In this document: positions 47,468 to 56,494 of the stretch, piece after piece
How the letters are laid out: every line of letters starts with the position of its first letter
How positions within the stretch are numbered: the first letter of the stretch is position 1
Assembly: GCA_029968055.1 (NCBI GenBank)
Contig: JASCNX010000003.1
Location: forward strand, 434,001 to 498,000
Origin: Xenophilus aerolatus
GTDB lineage: Bacteria > Pseudomonadota > Gammaproteobacteria > Burkholderiales > Burkholderiaceae_C
DNA: 64,000 bases
Direction of reading: 5' to 3'
Notes under the pieces: model-generated
The model's input: only the letters and a program-made list of their open reading frames with translations
What the model was told of the DNA's origin: nothing
Database searches by the model: none
Position numbers and translations under genes: made by a program

Positions 47468-48310
47468 ATGCTTCAAGTTGGCGTACTCATGAACAAGCGA
47501 ATCCTCGTGACCGGGGGCGGTTCGGGGTTGGGGCTGGCCATGGCAGACCGCTTTGCAGAACTGGGGGCACACGTGCTGCTGTGCGGACGCCGTCACGACG
47601 TGCTTGAAGAAGCGCGCGCCGGCATCGCCGCGCGCCACGGCACGCCGGTCCAAGCCATGGCGTGCGACGTGCGCGATGCCGGTGCGGTGCAGGCATTGTT
47701 CGACGAGGCCGGGCGCGACGGCCCGATCGACGTCTTGGTCAACAACGCCGCCGCGACCTTCATCGCCCAAACCCATCGGTTGAGCGCGCGGGCCGCCGAT
47801 GCCGTCTTGGCCCCCACGCTGCACGGCGCGCTGTACTGCACGCTCGAGGCAGGCCGTCGTTGGATCGACTGCGGGCGTTCAGGCGTGGTGCTCAGCATCC
47901 TCTCGACCTCCACGCGCACGGGCCGCGCTTTCACCGTGCCGTCGGCGATGGCGAAGTCGGCGCTCCTTGCCATGACGCGCAGCCTCGCCGTTGAGTGGGG
48001 CCCCTACGGCATTCGCAGCGTGGCCATCGCGCCCGGTCCGTTCCCGACGGCCGGCGCGACGAGCGCGCTGGACCCGACCGCTGGACGCGGATTTAGCGAG
48101 GCGAGGATGGTCAATCCACTCAGGCGCAACGGTCGACCGCCCGAACTGGCGGAACTCGCAGCCTTCCTGGTCAGCGACTCCGCGGCATACATCAACGGCG
48201 AGATGGTGGCGATCGACGGAGGGCAGCACCTGCGCACTTCTGGCGCTGAGGACCTGCTCGCATGGGGGCCTGACGACTGGGATCGATTGGCCTCCCGTCG
48301 CACAGGTTGA
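47468..48310 (+). CDS. SDR oxidoreductase resembling 2,4-dienoyl-CoA reductase
   Basis: 280 residues. Cofactor loop TGGGSGLGLAMA and VNNAAATF are as in the SDR family. The active-site segment is SAMAK: the usual catalytic Tyr (YxxxK) is Ser and the Lys is kept, the pattern of dienoyl-CoA reductases. RRNGRPPELAELAAFLVSD and INGEMVAIDGG end the domain. GAGG precedes the ATG at 47468. Last gene of the rightward operon. Confidence 0.87.
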   Translation: MLQVGVLMNKRILVTGGGSGLGLAMADRFAELGAHVLLCGRRHDVLEEARAGIAARHGTPVQAMACDVRDAGAVQALFDEAGRDGPIDVLVNNAAATFIAQTHRLSARAADAVLAPTLHGALYCTLEAGRRWIDCGRSGVVLSILSTSTRTGRAFTVPSAMAKSALLAMTRSLAVEWGPYGIRSVAIAPGPFPTAGATSALDPTAGRGFSEARMVNPLRRNGRPPELAELAAFLVSDSAAYINGEMVAIDGGQHLRTSGAEDLLAWGPDDWDRLASRRTG

Positions 48311-48337
48311 GCGGTAGTCCAGGGCTGCGTGCGCCCT

Positions 48338-49081
48338 TCATGGCGCCGCGAGCATGCGGTCGACCATCTGTACGGCCAGGCTGCGGATGCGATGCAGGTC
48401 CAGTTCGCCGCCGAGCACCAAGTGCTGGTGAAGTACGCCACGCAGCGCACCGATCAAAAGAGCCGCGGCTGTACTCGGGTCGACGTCGGACCGGATCTCC
48501 CCCAGCGCGATCCCGTCGCGAACATGCTGTTCCAGACGCGAGATGCTGCTGCGGATGTAGTCGCCGATGTGCGGGTTGAGGTCCGAGTCTTCCATGAAGC
48601 CCTCGGTCATCATGACGAGCAACGCACGGGTCTCGATCCATCGCAAGTCGTCGCGTTCGAAGTAGGTCGATACGACTCCGCGCAACGCGTCCAGTCCGGG
48701 TCGACGGGGTGGCAGGGACAGTCGCCGCTCCTCGAAACGCGCGCCGATGTTCATGACCACCATCTTGAGCAAGCCGGCCTTGTTGCCGAAACGATGCGCA
48801 GGCAGCCCGCGGCTGTAGCCCGCGGCCTCTCCGACCTCAGCCAGCGTCATTCGCACCGATCCGCGGCGCGCGACCAGCTCAAGCGCCGCGTCAAGGATGC
48901 GCCGCTCGGCGAGCGCACGGCGCTCGGCCTGGGTGAGACGCACCGTCCGAGCGGCGGCCTCGATGACGCCAGCATGGACCTGCGGCCGCACCGCAGTACC
49001 TGTGGACGCGGCCGGGCGTGCGCGCGCGGGCGCTTTGCGCTTCGCGCCCTTTTGGGATGCTGGAGTAGATCGAGAAGCCAT
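48338..49081 (-). CDS. TetR family transcriptional regulator
   Basis: 247 residues. A basic, disordered N-terminal tail of about 40 residues (SQKGAKRKAPARARPAAS) precedes the helix-turn-helix (ERRILDAALELVARRG, MTLAEVGEAAGYSRG, HRFGNKAGLL). The C-terminal ligand domain is typical of TetR_C regulators of acyl-CoA genes. Converges with the SDR gene, 27 bp between stops; likely regulator of the neighbouring catabolic genes. Confidence 0.9.
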   Translation of the reverse strand: MASRSTPASQKGAKRKAPARARPAASTGTAVRPQVHAGVIEAAARTVRLTQAERRALAERRILDAALELVARRGSVRMTLAEVGEAAGYSRGLPAHRFGNKAGLLKMVVMNIGARFEERRLSLPPRRPGLDALRGVVSTYFERDDLRWIETRALLVMMTEGFMEDSDLNPHIGDYIRSSISRLEQHVRDGIALGEIRSDVDPSTAAALLIGALRGVLHQHLVLGGELDLHRIRSLAVQMVDRMLAAP

Positions 49082-49193
49082 GCGGGGCGGGGCCGACCGG
49101 CGGCCCTGGACCCTGGGAAGATACCACCGGCGGGCGCTGGCATCGGCAGGCACGCCACCAGTGGCAGCCGCCCGATCAAGCCTATGCTTCTGC

Positions 49194-50378
49194 TCAGGAC
49201 CTCGCCTGCTCCAGCAGCATTCTGACCGTATCGACGCTCTCGATCGGACGCGGGTTGGTGCGGATCCAGGGATCATGCATCGCGGCCTGTGCGACCGCCT
49301 CGATTCGCGCGTCGCTGTCGAGCCCGACCTCTTGCAGGGTTCGGGGCAGGCCTAAGCTCTGGATCAGGCGCGACACGGCTGCCCAGGCAGGAACACCGGG
49401 CTCGCCCATCGCTTCGCTGATCAGCGCATGCTGTCGTTCGACCACCGGTGCGTTGAATTTCATGACGTGCGGCATGAGGATGCACGAGGTGACTCCATGC
49501 GGTACCCCGCCTGTGCCGCCCAGGGCATGGCCGATGCCATGGCTCGCGCCTTTGTTGACGCCGGCCTGCGAGCCCACCGTGGACAGCCAGCCGGCCACCT
49601 GGGAGTCGAGTCGTGCGCGCAGGTCCCGCGGATCGCTTCGCGTCGCCGGGAGGGCGGTTGATAGCAAGCGGATTGCCTGCAACGCGGAGCCCTGCGAGTA
49701 GGGCTGCGAATCGATGGAACAGATGTCCTCGACTGCGTGATCGAACGCACGCACGCCCGTGGAAAGCCAAAGCGCTTCGGGTGTGTGGGTCGTGACCTCA
49801 GGGTCCAGGACGATGACACGTGGCACCTGCGCGGGGTGGGTGAAGATCTCCTTAAGGTGCGTCGTTGCGTTGGTGACGCCCGCATAGGCAGTGAACTCGG
49901 CGCCGGCCAGCGTCGTGGGCACGGCCAGCAACGGAATCGTGGGCGACCGAACCCCGGATTTGGCACCGGTCATCGACTCGCCGGGACCTTTGCGCAGCAT
50001 GTCCATCTGCGCGGCTGTCCGGATGTCGTTCGCCAGACAGGTCGACACCACCTTGGCGGCGTCGATGACCGAGCCACCGCCCAGCGCCACCAGCAGGTCG
50101 GCGCCTGCAGCGCGAGCCGCGTCGGCCGCCGCGATGACGTCTTCGCGTGGGGTGTGCGCCGAGATCCCGGACCAGGTCGACGCGTGGCGTGCTCGGAGCG
50201 CTGCCGCAATGCGCCTGGGGACGTCCGTCTCTCGCGCGAGAGCGCCGGCTACGAGCATGAAGACGCGCTGCGCGTTGAGCCGTTCAGCCTCCAGGAGCAC
50301 TGCCTCCGTTGCGGCCTGGCCAAAGACCACGCGCTCGATCTTTGGCATTGTGTAGATACCCCGATACATCGCGTTCAT
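49194..50378 (-). CDS. iron-containing alcohol dehydrogenase (maleylacetate-reductase-like)
   Basis: 394 residues. NAD-binding GGGSVIDAAKVV, TTLAGAEFTAYAGVTN, and metal ligands Asp/His in AFDHAVED plus His residues of GASHGIGHALGG and GVPHG are all present. Members reduce maleylacetate or oxidise short alcohols; the TTLAGAE and short-chain features suit the maleylacetate reductase side. Same strand as TetR, 112 bp upstream of it. Confidence 0.88.
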   Translation of the reverse strand: MNAMYRGIYTMPKIERVVFGQAATEAVLLEAERLNAQRVFMLVAGALARETDVPRRIAAALRARHASTWSGISAHTPREDVIAAADAARAAGADLLVALGGGSVIDAAKVVSTCLANDIRTAAQMDMLRKGPGESMTGAKSGVRSPTIPLLAVPTTLAGAEFTAYAGVTNATTHLKEIFTHPAQVPRVIVLDPEVTTHTPEALWLSTGVRAFDHAVEDICSIDSQPYSQGSALQAIRLLSTALPATRSDPRDLRARLDSQVAGWLSTVGSQAGVNKGASHGIGHALGGTGGVPHGVTSCILMPHVMKFNAPVVERQHALISEAMGEPGVPAWAAVSRLIQSLGLPRTLQEVGLDSDARIEAVAQAAMHDPWIRTNPRPIESVDTVRMLLEQARS

Positions 50379-50559
50379 TGCGGCTCACCCGTTCCGATGG
50401 AAGTTGCACTGGCCCCCGCACGCAGGCTCGTACGGCAACCGGTGGCGCGCCTGTCCGCGCTCTTAGGGTCTGCGCAACCGCGCGGACAACGTGCCGCCAA
50501 TACACGCGGCAATCCGGCTTGCGTCTTGCCGCGGTCTCGGTCCGGTAGATCACAGCGAT

Positions 50560-51549
50560 TCATTGCAACTCCAGGCCGGTGAGCCTCACAAGTGATTTCC
50601 ATCGTGCGATCTCCTCGATCTGGTAGCGGCGCATCTCTTCCGGTGTGGAAAGCCGCATCGAGACCAGTTGGCCCTCGTAGAAGCGGCGGGTCTCCTCGCT
50701 CTTCCCCGCGCTCGTGAACAGCTGCGCCAGCCGCCGCGAGATGTCCGCAGGCGTTTTGGCTGACACCGCAGCTCCAACCCACGTGAAGGCGTCGAAAGCG
50801 CCCAAGCCGGCATCCGCTGCGCTCGGCACCTCCGGCAGCAAGGGCGATCGATGCGGCGCCGCGAGCAGCAGGCCGCGCAGTCTTCCTGACTTCACCAGCT
50901 CCACGGAACTGCTCGCATCAACAATGGCGAAATCCACGTTGCCTGCCATCGCGGCCGCGCCAGCATCGCCAGAACCCTTGTAGTTGATGGGCGTCGTCTT
51001 GATGCCCGCAAGCTGGTTCATCCACTCCGCGTAGAGCGTGTAGGAGATCGAGCCTGTACCGTAGTTCAATGCGCCCGGCCGCTGCTTCGCGTCCGTGACG
51101 AGTTCGGCAAGTGTCTTGTAGCGGGAACCAGGCGGCACCACGACCATCACGGGCGCACCCACAAGCAGCGAGATCGGCGAAAAGTCCGCGACCGGGTCGT
51201 AAGGAGGTTTGCGAAACGCCGCCGCGTTGGTAGAGAGTGTCGAGTTGCTGCCCAGCAGCACTGTGTAGCCATCGGCCGGAGCATTGAGAACGGCTTGCAC
51301 GGCGATGAAGCCGTTGCCACCAGGCTTGTTCTCGACGATGGCGGGCTGACCGGCCAGCTCGCCCACCAAGCGCGCAAAGTGGCGGGCGGCGATGTCTGTG
51401 CCACTGCCTGGCGGAAAGGGGACCACCAGCTTGATGGGTCGCGAGGGATATGGCTCAACGGCAGCGCCCGAAGCGAATGGCGCGATCGCCGCGCCAATTC
51501 CTAGCGCTAGGAGTGTCCGGCGCCTTGACGCTGGATCGTGTGAGGGCAT
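50560..51549 (-). CDS. Bug/TctC family tripartite tricarboxylate receptor
   Basis: 329 residues. The N-terminus SRRRTLLALGIGAAIAPF may be a twin-arginine signal. The receptor loops IKLVVPFPPGSGTDIAARH and ENKPGGNGFIAVQAV are canonical. AAGGAGAC precedes the ATG. Divergent from the IclR gene at 51690, with a palindrome between them, and probably co-transcribed with the iron alcohol dehydrogenase 181 bp downstream. Confidence 0.92.
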   Translation of the reverse strand: MPSHDPASRRRTLLALGIGAAIAPFASGAAVEPYPSRPIKLVVPFPPGSGTDIAARHFARLVGELAGQPAIVENKPGGNGFIAVQAVLNAPADGYTVLLGSNSTLSTNAAAFRKPPYDPVADFSPISLLVGAPVMVVVPPGSRYKTLAELVTDAKQRPGALNYGTGSISYTLYAEWMNQLAGIKTTPINYKGSGDAGAAAMAGNVDFAIVDASSSVELVKSGRLRGLLLAAPHRSPLLPEVPSAADAGLGAFDAFTWVGAAVSAKTPADISRRLAQLFTSAGKSEETRRFYEGQLVSMRLSTPEEMRRYQIEEIARWKSLVRLTGLELQ

Positions 51550-51634
51550 GGCGTTGTCTCCTTGTTTCGGTGCGGTAAGCACTGCGCTGATGATGTCCAC
51601 AGCAGGTGCGTTACTCAAGGACAGCAAAGCATTG

Positions 51635-51653
51635 ATTTCCATACAATGGAAAT
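51635..51653. promoter_or_regulatory. IclR-type operator palindrome
   Basis: ATTTCCAT-ACA-ATGGAAAT, a perfect 8-bp dyad, with half-sites like those of the E. coli IclR operator (GGAAAT/ATTTCC). It is 37 bp before the IclR start and 86 bp before the Bug start in the divergent gap. Confidence 0.7.
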
Positions 51654-51689
51654 GCCCCTTGCTTTCGCAGCGGGTTGAAGGAGACAGGC

Positions 51690-52475
51690 ATGCGCGCAAG
51701 AAAGCCTATCGATGCCGCTGACACCAGCACGAACCGGACACTGCGGCGGGGCCTTTCGATCCTGAGAGCGTTTCGGCCCGGCTTTGCCGTCCTAAGCAAC
51801 GCTGAGCTGGCGGAGCTCACGGGCCTGGCGCCGTCCACGGTCAGTCGCATGACCGGCGCGCTGGTGGACGCGGGCCTGCTAAGGCATTCCCCGAGCGGCG
51901 TTGGCTACGCGCCTGCGGCGGCCTGCATCAGTCTGGGCTTCGCCGCGTTTCAAGCGCTGGCGCCCGTTCGCCAGAAGGTGGTCGCCCGGATGGAAGACGC
52001 AGCAGGGCGCCTGGACGTCAGCGTAAGCCTTGCTACGCCAGACGGCGAAGACATGATCTATATCGACACCTTTCGCCGCGCGCGGCGCGAAACGCTGATG
52101 CACATTGCGCCTGGTGTACGCATTCCCGTTGCGTACACGGCGCTAGGGATTTCATCGCTGGCGGTGCTTCCGGCTGAGGATCGGGCAGTGCGGATCGAAA
52201 GTCTGCTTGCGCGGCATATGCGCGACGCTGAGCAGGTGCGAAGAAGCATCGAAGCCGGTGTCCGGCAGCACACTGCACATGGCTGGTGCCAAGCCTCGTG
52301 GGTAGCCGACGTGGTCGGCGTAGCCCGTGCAGTGCATTTGCCCGGCTACCCGATCTTCAGCTTCAATTGCGCTGGCTCGGCCAGCCAGATGACGTCGACG
52401 AAGATCGAGCGGAAGTTGGTACCGCTTCTTTTCGAGCTTACCGATGTCGTGGAGGCCAACGAGAGGCTGCGGTAG
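51690..52475 (+). CDS. IclR family transcriptional regulator
   Basis: 261 residues. Helix-turn-helix (LRRGLSILRAFRPGF, LSNAELAELTGLAPSTVSRM) and effector domain (ISLGFAAFQALAPVRQKVV, VGVARAVHLPGYPIFSFN). The ATG at 51690 with AAGGAGAC eight bases upstream is preferred to a TTG at 51675. It resembles the IclR protein at 41076 in the DNA-binding half. Likely controls the Bug/alcohol dehydrogenase genes. Confidence 0.93.
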   Translation: MRARKPIDAADTSTNRTLRRGLSILRAFRPGFAVLSNAELAELTGLAPSTVSRMTGALVDAGLLRHSPSGVGYAPAAACISLGFAAFQALAPVRQKVVARMEDAAGRLDVSVSLATPDGEDMIYIDTFRRARRETLMHIAPGVRIPVAYTALGISSLAVLPAEDRAVRIESLLARHMRDAEQVRRSIEAGVRQHTAHGWCQASWVADVVGVARAVHLPGYPIFSFNCAGSASQMTSTKIERKLVPLLFELTDVVEANERLR

Positions 52476-52580
52476 CCGACCTTCGGGCGATGCTTGCGAT
52501 CGGCCGCTGTCGGCCAGGAGCGGACATCTGAGAGCGATGCAAAAGCTCCCCCGATGCCGGTCATCCGGCACGACGACGGT

Positions 52581-53303
52581 TCAGATCGCAGCGAGGCGAA
52601 CTCGCCCCAGCGTTTCAACTGCTGCTTCCCTCCGTTCGCTGTAGCGGTCCACCAGATAGGAAGCCACGTCCCGCGTCAGCAACGTGAACTTCACGAGCTC
52701 TTCCATCACGTCGATCACGCGCTCGTAGTAAGCGGAGGGCCTCATGCGGCCGGCTTCGTCGAACTCTTGGTAGGCCTTTGGGACCGAGGACTGGTTCGGG
52801 ATGGTCAGCATGCGCATCCAGCGGCCCAGCACACGCAACTGGTTCACCGCGTTGAAGGATTGCGAACCGCCCGAGACCTGCATGACGGCCAGCGTCTTGC
52901 CTTGCGTGGGACGTACGGCTCCTTCGCTGAGCGGGATCCAGTCGATCTGCGCCTTCATGATGGCCGTCATCGCGCCATGCCGCTCGGGTGAGCACCACAC
53001 CATGCCTTCGGACCACCGCGCCAGCTCGCGCAACTGGTGTACTTTCGGATGGTCCGGCGGGACGCTGTCAGGCAGCGGAAGTCCGTTCGGATCGAAGGTC
53101 TTCACTTCGGCGCCCATGGCCTGCAGCAGCCGGCCGGCTTCTTCCGCCAGCAGCCGGCTGTAGGAGCGCTCGCGCACCGAACCGTAGAGCACGAGGATGC
53201 GTGGCGGATGCGCCGCCCGCGCCACGTCGACCAGCCGGGCCAGGGCGGGGCGGTCGAAGTGGGCGGGATCGACATGGGGCAGATCGGCGACGGAAGATTG
53301 CAT
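52581..53303 (-). CDS. arsH: arsenic resistance NADPH-dependent FMN reductase ArsH
   Basis: 240 residues. The flavodoxin-like fold shows [19 protein letters not shown] for FMN phosphate and [20 protein letters not shown], both typical of ArsH. It oxidises trivalent organoarsenicals. Divergent from arsR, with the start inside the operator region and no good ribosome site, so the leader may be short. Confidence 0.95.
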   Translation of the reverse strand: MQSSVADLPHVDPAHFDRPALARLVDVARAAHPPRILVLYGSVRERSYSRLLAEEAGRLLQAMGAEVKTFDPNGLPLPDSVPPDHPKVHQLRELARWSEGMVWCSPERHGAMTAIMKAQIDWIPLSEGAVRPTQGKTLAVMQVSGGSQSFNAVNQLRVLGRWMRMLTIPNQSSVPKAYQEFDEAGRMRPSAYYERVIDVMEELVKFTLLTRDVASYLVDRYSERREAAVETLGRVRLAAI

Positions 53304-53309
53304 GACTTC

Positions 53310-53327
53310 GATAATACGAGTATTATC
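53310..53327. promoter_or_regulatory. ArsR operator palindrome
   Basis: GATAATAC-GA-GTATTATC, a perfect 8-bp dyad in the 29-bp gap between the divergent arsH and arsR starts. Its AT-rich sequence would also hold the overlapping -10 regions, so bound ArsR would block both directions. Confidence 0.8.
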
Positions 53328-53332
53328 AAATT

Positions 53333-53656
53333 ATGGAAGAAGACAATGTCGTTCAAGCCCTCGCCGCCCTGGCGCACCCACTTCGACTTCGCGTGTTCCG
53401 CGCGCTGGTGGTCGCGGGCCCCGAGGGCGCGACGCCCGGCATGCTGCTCGAAAGCATCGATGTTCCGGCCACGAGCCTGTCGTTCCACCTGAAGGAGCTC
53501 ACCGGCTCCGGCCTGGTGACGCAGGAGCGCATGAGTCGGAATCTGCGCTACAGGGCTGCCTTCGCGCAGATGGACGGGCTGCTGGGCTACCTCACGGAGA
53601 ACTGCTGCGCGGGTGCGCCGTGCGCGGTCGAAGCCCGGTCCTCTGCCTGCTGCTGA
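53333..53656 (+). CDS. arsR: ArsR family arsenical-responsive repressor
   Basis: 107 residues. Winged helix with LAHPLRLRVFRALV and TSLSFHLKELTGSGLV. The classical ELCVCDL metal site of R773-type ArsR is absent. Instead Cys residues cluster at the C-terminus (NCCAGAPC, then ACC at the end), resembling the Acidithiobacillus-type sensors that bind As(III) near the C-terminus. First gene of arsR-arsC-acr3. Confidence 0.94.
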   Translation: MEEDNVVQALAALAHPLRLRVFRALVVAGPEGATPGMLLESIDVPATSLSFHLKELTGSGLVTQERMSRNLRYRAAFAQMDGLLGYLTENCCAGAPCAVEARSSACC

Positions 53657-53743
53657 CGTCCTGATTTTCCTCGACCGTGCGGCGCTCCGCCTGTGCCGTG
53701 CGGGTCCACCTGCGCCTTCGATTTCTCAACTCGCGAGCCCGAG

Positions 53744-54247
53744 ATGCCCGACACCCAACCGCTCAACGTCCTGTTCTTGTGCACCCACAACTCTGCCCGC
53801 AGCATCCTGGCCGAGGCCGTGCTGAACGATCTTGGCGCCGGCCGCTTCCGCGCGTTCTCCGCGGGAAGCAGTCCGCGCGACAACCAGGCGCCGAACCCGC
53901 TCGCCCTGCAGGTGCTTGCGAATGCCGGCATCGACACGTCCGGCCTGCGCAGCAAGAGCTGGGACGAGTTCGGCCGGGCCGACGCGCCGCACATGGACCT
54001 GGTCATCACGGTGTGCGACAACGCGGCCGGCGAGGTCTGTCCCTACTGGCCGGGCCACCCGGCGACAGCGCATTGGGGCTACCCGGATCCGTCGGAAGTC
54101 ACCGGGTCCGATGCGCAGCGCCTGGAGGCATTTCGCCAGACGCTGCTCGCCATCCGGCGCCGCCTGGAATTGCTGGTGAACCTGCCAGCCGCCAGCCTGG
54201 AGAAGATGGTGCTGGCGTCCACCGCGCGTTCGTTGTCGAGGTCCTGA
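53744..54247 (+). CDS. arsC: arsenate reductase, low-molecular-weight phosphatase type
   Basis: 167 residues. The P-loop CTHNSARS (CX5R) is near residue 14, and a second pair of Cys (VCDNAAGEVC) matches the thioredoxin-coupled relay of this class; HWGYPDPS follows. It reduces arsenate to arsenite for export. I use the ATG at 53744 at the family N-terminus; an in-frame ATG at 53693 would add a non-conserved segment. Confidence 0.94.
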   Translation: MPDTQPLNVLFLCTHNSARSILAEAVLNDLGAGRFRAFSAGSSPRDNQAPNPLALQVLANAGIDTSGLRSKSWDEFGRADAPHMDLVITVCDNAAGEVCPYWPGHPATAHWGYPDPSEVTGSDAQRLEAFRQTLLAIRRRLELLVNLPAASLEKMVLASTARSLSRS

Positions 54248-54250
54248 GCC

Positions 54251-55318
54251 ATGGCCTCGATCGCCTCCGCGCCGTCCCCTGCGGCTGTGGCGCCCGCCAT
54301 CGGCTTCTTCGAGCGCTACCTCACGGTGTGGGTCGGCCTGTGCATCGTCGCGGGCGTCGGGCTCGGCCAGTTGTTCCCGGCAGTTTTCCACGCCGTGGCG
54401 GCGATGGAGGTCGCCCAGGTCAACCTGCCGGTGGGCCTGTTGATCTGGGTCATGATCGTCCCGATGCTGCTGAAGATCGACTTCGGCGCGCTCGGCCAGG
54501 TCAAGGCGCATTGGCGTGGCATCGGCGTCACCCTGTTCGTGAACTGGGCCGTCAAGCCGTTCTCGATGGCGGTGCTGGGTTGGCTCTTCATCCGTCACGT
54601 CTTCGCGCCGCTGCTGCCGGCGGATCAGTTGGACAGCTATGTCGCGGGACTGATCCTGCTGGCCGCCGCGCCGTGCACCGCCATGGTCTTCGTCTGGAGC
54701 CAGCTGTGCCGTGGCGATCCGTACTTCACGCTGTCCCAGGTGGCACTCAACGACGCGCTGATGGTCGTGGCGTTCGCGCCGCTGGTGGCGCTGCTGCTCG
54801 GCCTGTCGTCCATTGCTGTTCCGTGGGACACGCTGCTCATCTCGGTCGGCCTCTACATCGTCGTGCCGGTGGTCCTGGCGCAAGCATTGCGCGCGCGGCT
54901 GCTTCGGGCCGGGCCGGCCCGGCTGAAGCTCGTTGCGGGCAAGCTCGGGCCCTGGTCCATCGCGGCGCTGCTGCTCACCCTCGTGCTGCTCTTCGCCTTC
55001 CAGGGCGAGGCCATCCTGCGCCAGCCGCTGGTCATTGCGCTGCTGGCCGTGCCGATCCTTCTGCAGGTGATCCTGAATTCGGGCCTCGCCTACCTGCTGA
55101 ACCGCAGGCTCGGGGTCGCCCACTGCGTCGCCGGCCCCTCGGCGCTCATCGGCGCCAGCAACTTCTTCGAGCTCGCGGTCGCGACGGCGATCAGCGTGTT
55201 CGGGTTCGACTCCGGCGCGGCGCTTGCGACAGTCGTCGGCGTGCTCATCGAGGTGCCGGTCATGCTGGCGGTGGTCGCCGTCGTGAACCGCTCCCGACGC
55301 TGGTACGAGGCCCGATGA
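54251..55318 (+). CDS. acr3: ACR3 family arsenite efflux transporter
   Basis: 355 residues with about ten membrane helices. It starts before FFERYLTVWVGLCIVAGVG. The conserved APCTAMVFVWS segment carries the essential Cys, and GASNFFELAVATAI is also characteristic. It expels arsenite across the inner membrane. Begins three bases after the arsC stop. Confidence 0.96.
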   Translation: MASIASAPSPAAVAPAIGFFERYLTVWVGLCIVAGVGLGQLFPAVFHAVAAMEVAQVNLPVGLLIWVMIVPMLLKIDFGALGQVKAHWRGIGVTLFVNWAVKPFSMAVLGWLFIRHVFAPLLPADQLDSYVAGLILLAAAPCTAMVFVWSQLCRGDPYFTLSQVALNDALMVVAFAPLVALLLGLSSIAVPWDTLLISVGLYIVVPVVLAQALRARLLRAGPARLKLVAGKLGPWSIAALLLTLVLLFAFQGEAILRQPLVIALLAVPILLQVILNSGLAYLLNRRLGVAHCVAGPSALIGASNFFELAVATAISVFGFDSGAALATVVGVLIEVPVMLAVVAVVNRSRRWYEAR

Positions 55319-55471
55319 GGCCACGGCGTCCGTCGGCAGAAGACGTGCACTCGTACTTACGGAGGGACGCACCTGCAATCTCTACTGCGTTTGGACTTGT
55401 AATTGGCGGGCGGCGTCGCGGCTCCCTGCTCAGCGCGGCGCCTCGCGGCCCGGGCGTGAAGCCAAGGCAGC

Positions 55472-56434
55472 TCACTGCTTCTGGAAGCCGATGCTGGCCA
55501 GCAGCCTGCCCCATGCCGCGTGCGATTCGCGGATGACTGCCGAGAAGTCGGCGGCGCTGGCCCAGCGGGGTTCGACCCCCGACGCGCGGAACTCCTCGCG
55601 CAGGTGCGGCAGCGCCATGACGCGGCGTGCGGCCTCGGACAGTTTGTCGACGACCTCTGCCGGCATGCCTGCAGGCCCGATGAGGCCGAGCGAGGTGTCC
55701 ATGTCCATCCCGGAGATGCCCAGTTCGGTCATGGTGGGCAGCGACGGAAAGAGTTCGCTGCGCCGGGGCGAGACGATGCCCAGCAGGCGCACCTGGCCGG
55801 ACCGCGCCAACTGCGTGGCGGCCGAGGACGACGCGAACTGCAGATGCACGCGGCCGGCGATGAAATCCTTGGCGACATCGTTGGCGCCCTTGTACGGCAC
55901 GTGCACGATGTCGATGCCGCCCTGGCGCGCCAGCATCTGGCCCAGCACGTCGGCAGACGTGCCCACGCCTTGCGAAACGTAGTTCAGCTTGCCGGGGTTC
56001 TTCTTGGCGTAGGCGATCAGCTCACGCAGGTTGGTGGCCGGGATGGACGACTGGAGGACCAGCACCGTGGGCCCGAGCGCGCATTGCGCCACGGGCGTGA
56101 AGTCGCGCAACGGGTCGTAGCGCACCGCCTGCAGGGTCTGTGGCAACTGCGTCAGCGTGGAGGCGGGCGTGTACATCACGGTCTGGCCGTCCGGCGGGGC
56201 CTTGGCGGTTTCGACCGCACCGATCATCGTGCCCGCGCCCGGCCGGTTGTCGACGAGCGCAGGCACGCCCAGCTCCGTGCCCAGGTATTGCGCGAGCAGC
56301 CGCGCCTGCAGATCGGTGCCGCCGCCCGCCGGGTATCCGACGATCAGCTTGAGCGGCTTGCCGGCCGCCGGAAAGGCCAGGGCCGGGCCGGCCAGTGCCA
56401 TGGCGGCCGAACCGAGAAACCGTCTGCGGTCCAC
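55472..56434 (-). CDS. Bug/TctC family tripartite tricarboxylate receptor
   Basis: 320 residues. Signal DRRRFLGSAAMALAGPALAF has a twin-arginine-like RRRFLG. Ligand loops KLIVGYPAGGGTDLQARL and DNRPGAGTMIGAV. GTG start at 56432-56434 with AGGAGACATC before it. Last gene of the leftward aldo/keto reductase-Bug-Bug set; only weakly similar to the adjacent Bug. Confidence 0.92.
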   Translation of the reverse strand: MDRRRFLGSAAMALAGPALAFPAAGKPLKLIVGYPAGGGTDLQARLLAQYLGTELGVPALVDNRPGAGTMIGAVETAKAPPDGQTVMYTPASTLTQLPQTLQAVRYDPLRDFTPVAQCALGPTVLVLQSSIPATNLRELIAYAKKNPGKLNYVSQGVGTSADVLGQMLARQGGIDIVHVPYKGANDVAKDFIAGRVHLQFASSSAATQLARSGQVRLLGIVSPRRSELFPSLPTMTELGISGMDMDTSLGLIGPAGMPAEVVDKLSEAARRVMALPHLREEFRASGVEPRWASAADFSAVIRESHAAWGRLLASIGFQKQ

Positions 56435-56494
56435 GATGTCTCCTGCGTGTTGTTCGACGGGCCGGCGGCAGAGCGCCCGGGCCGGCCCGCAGCA

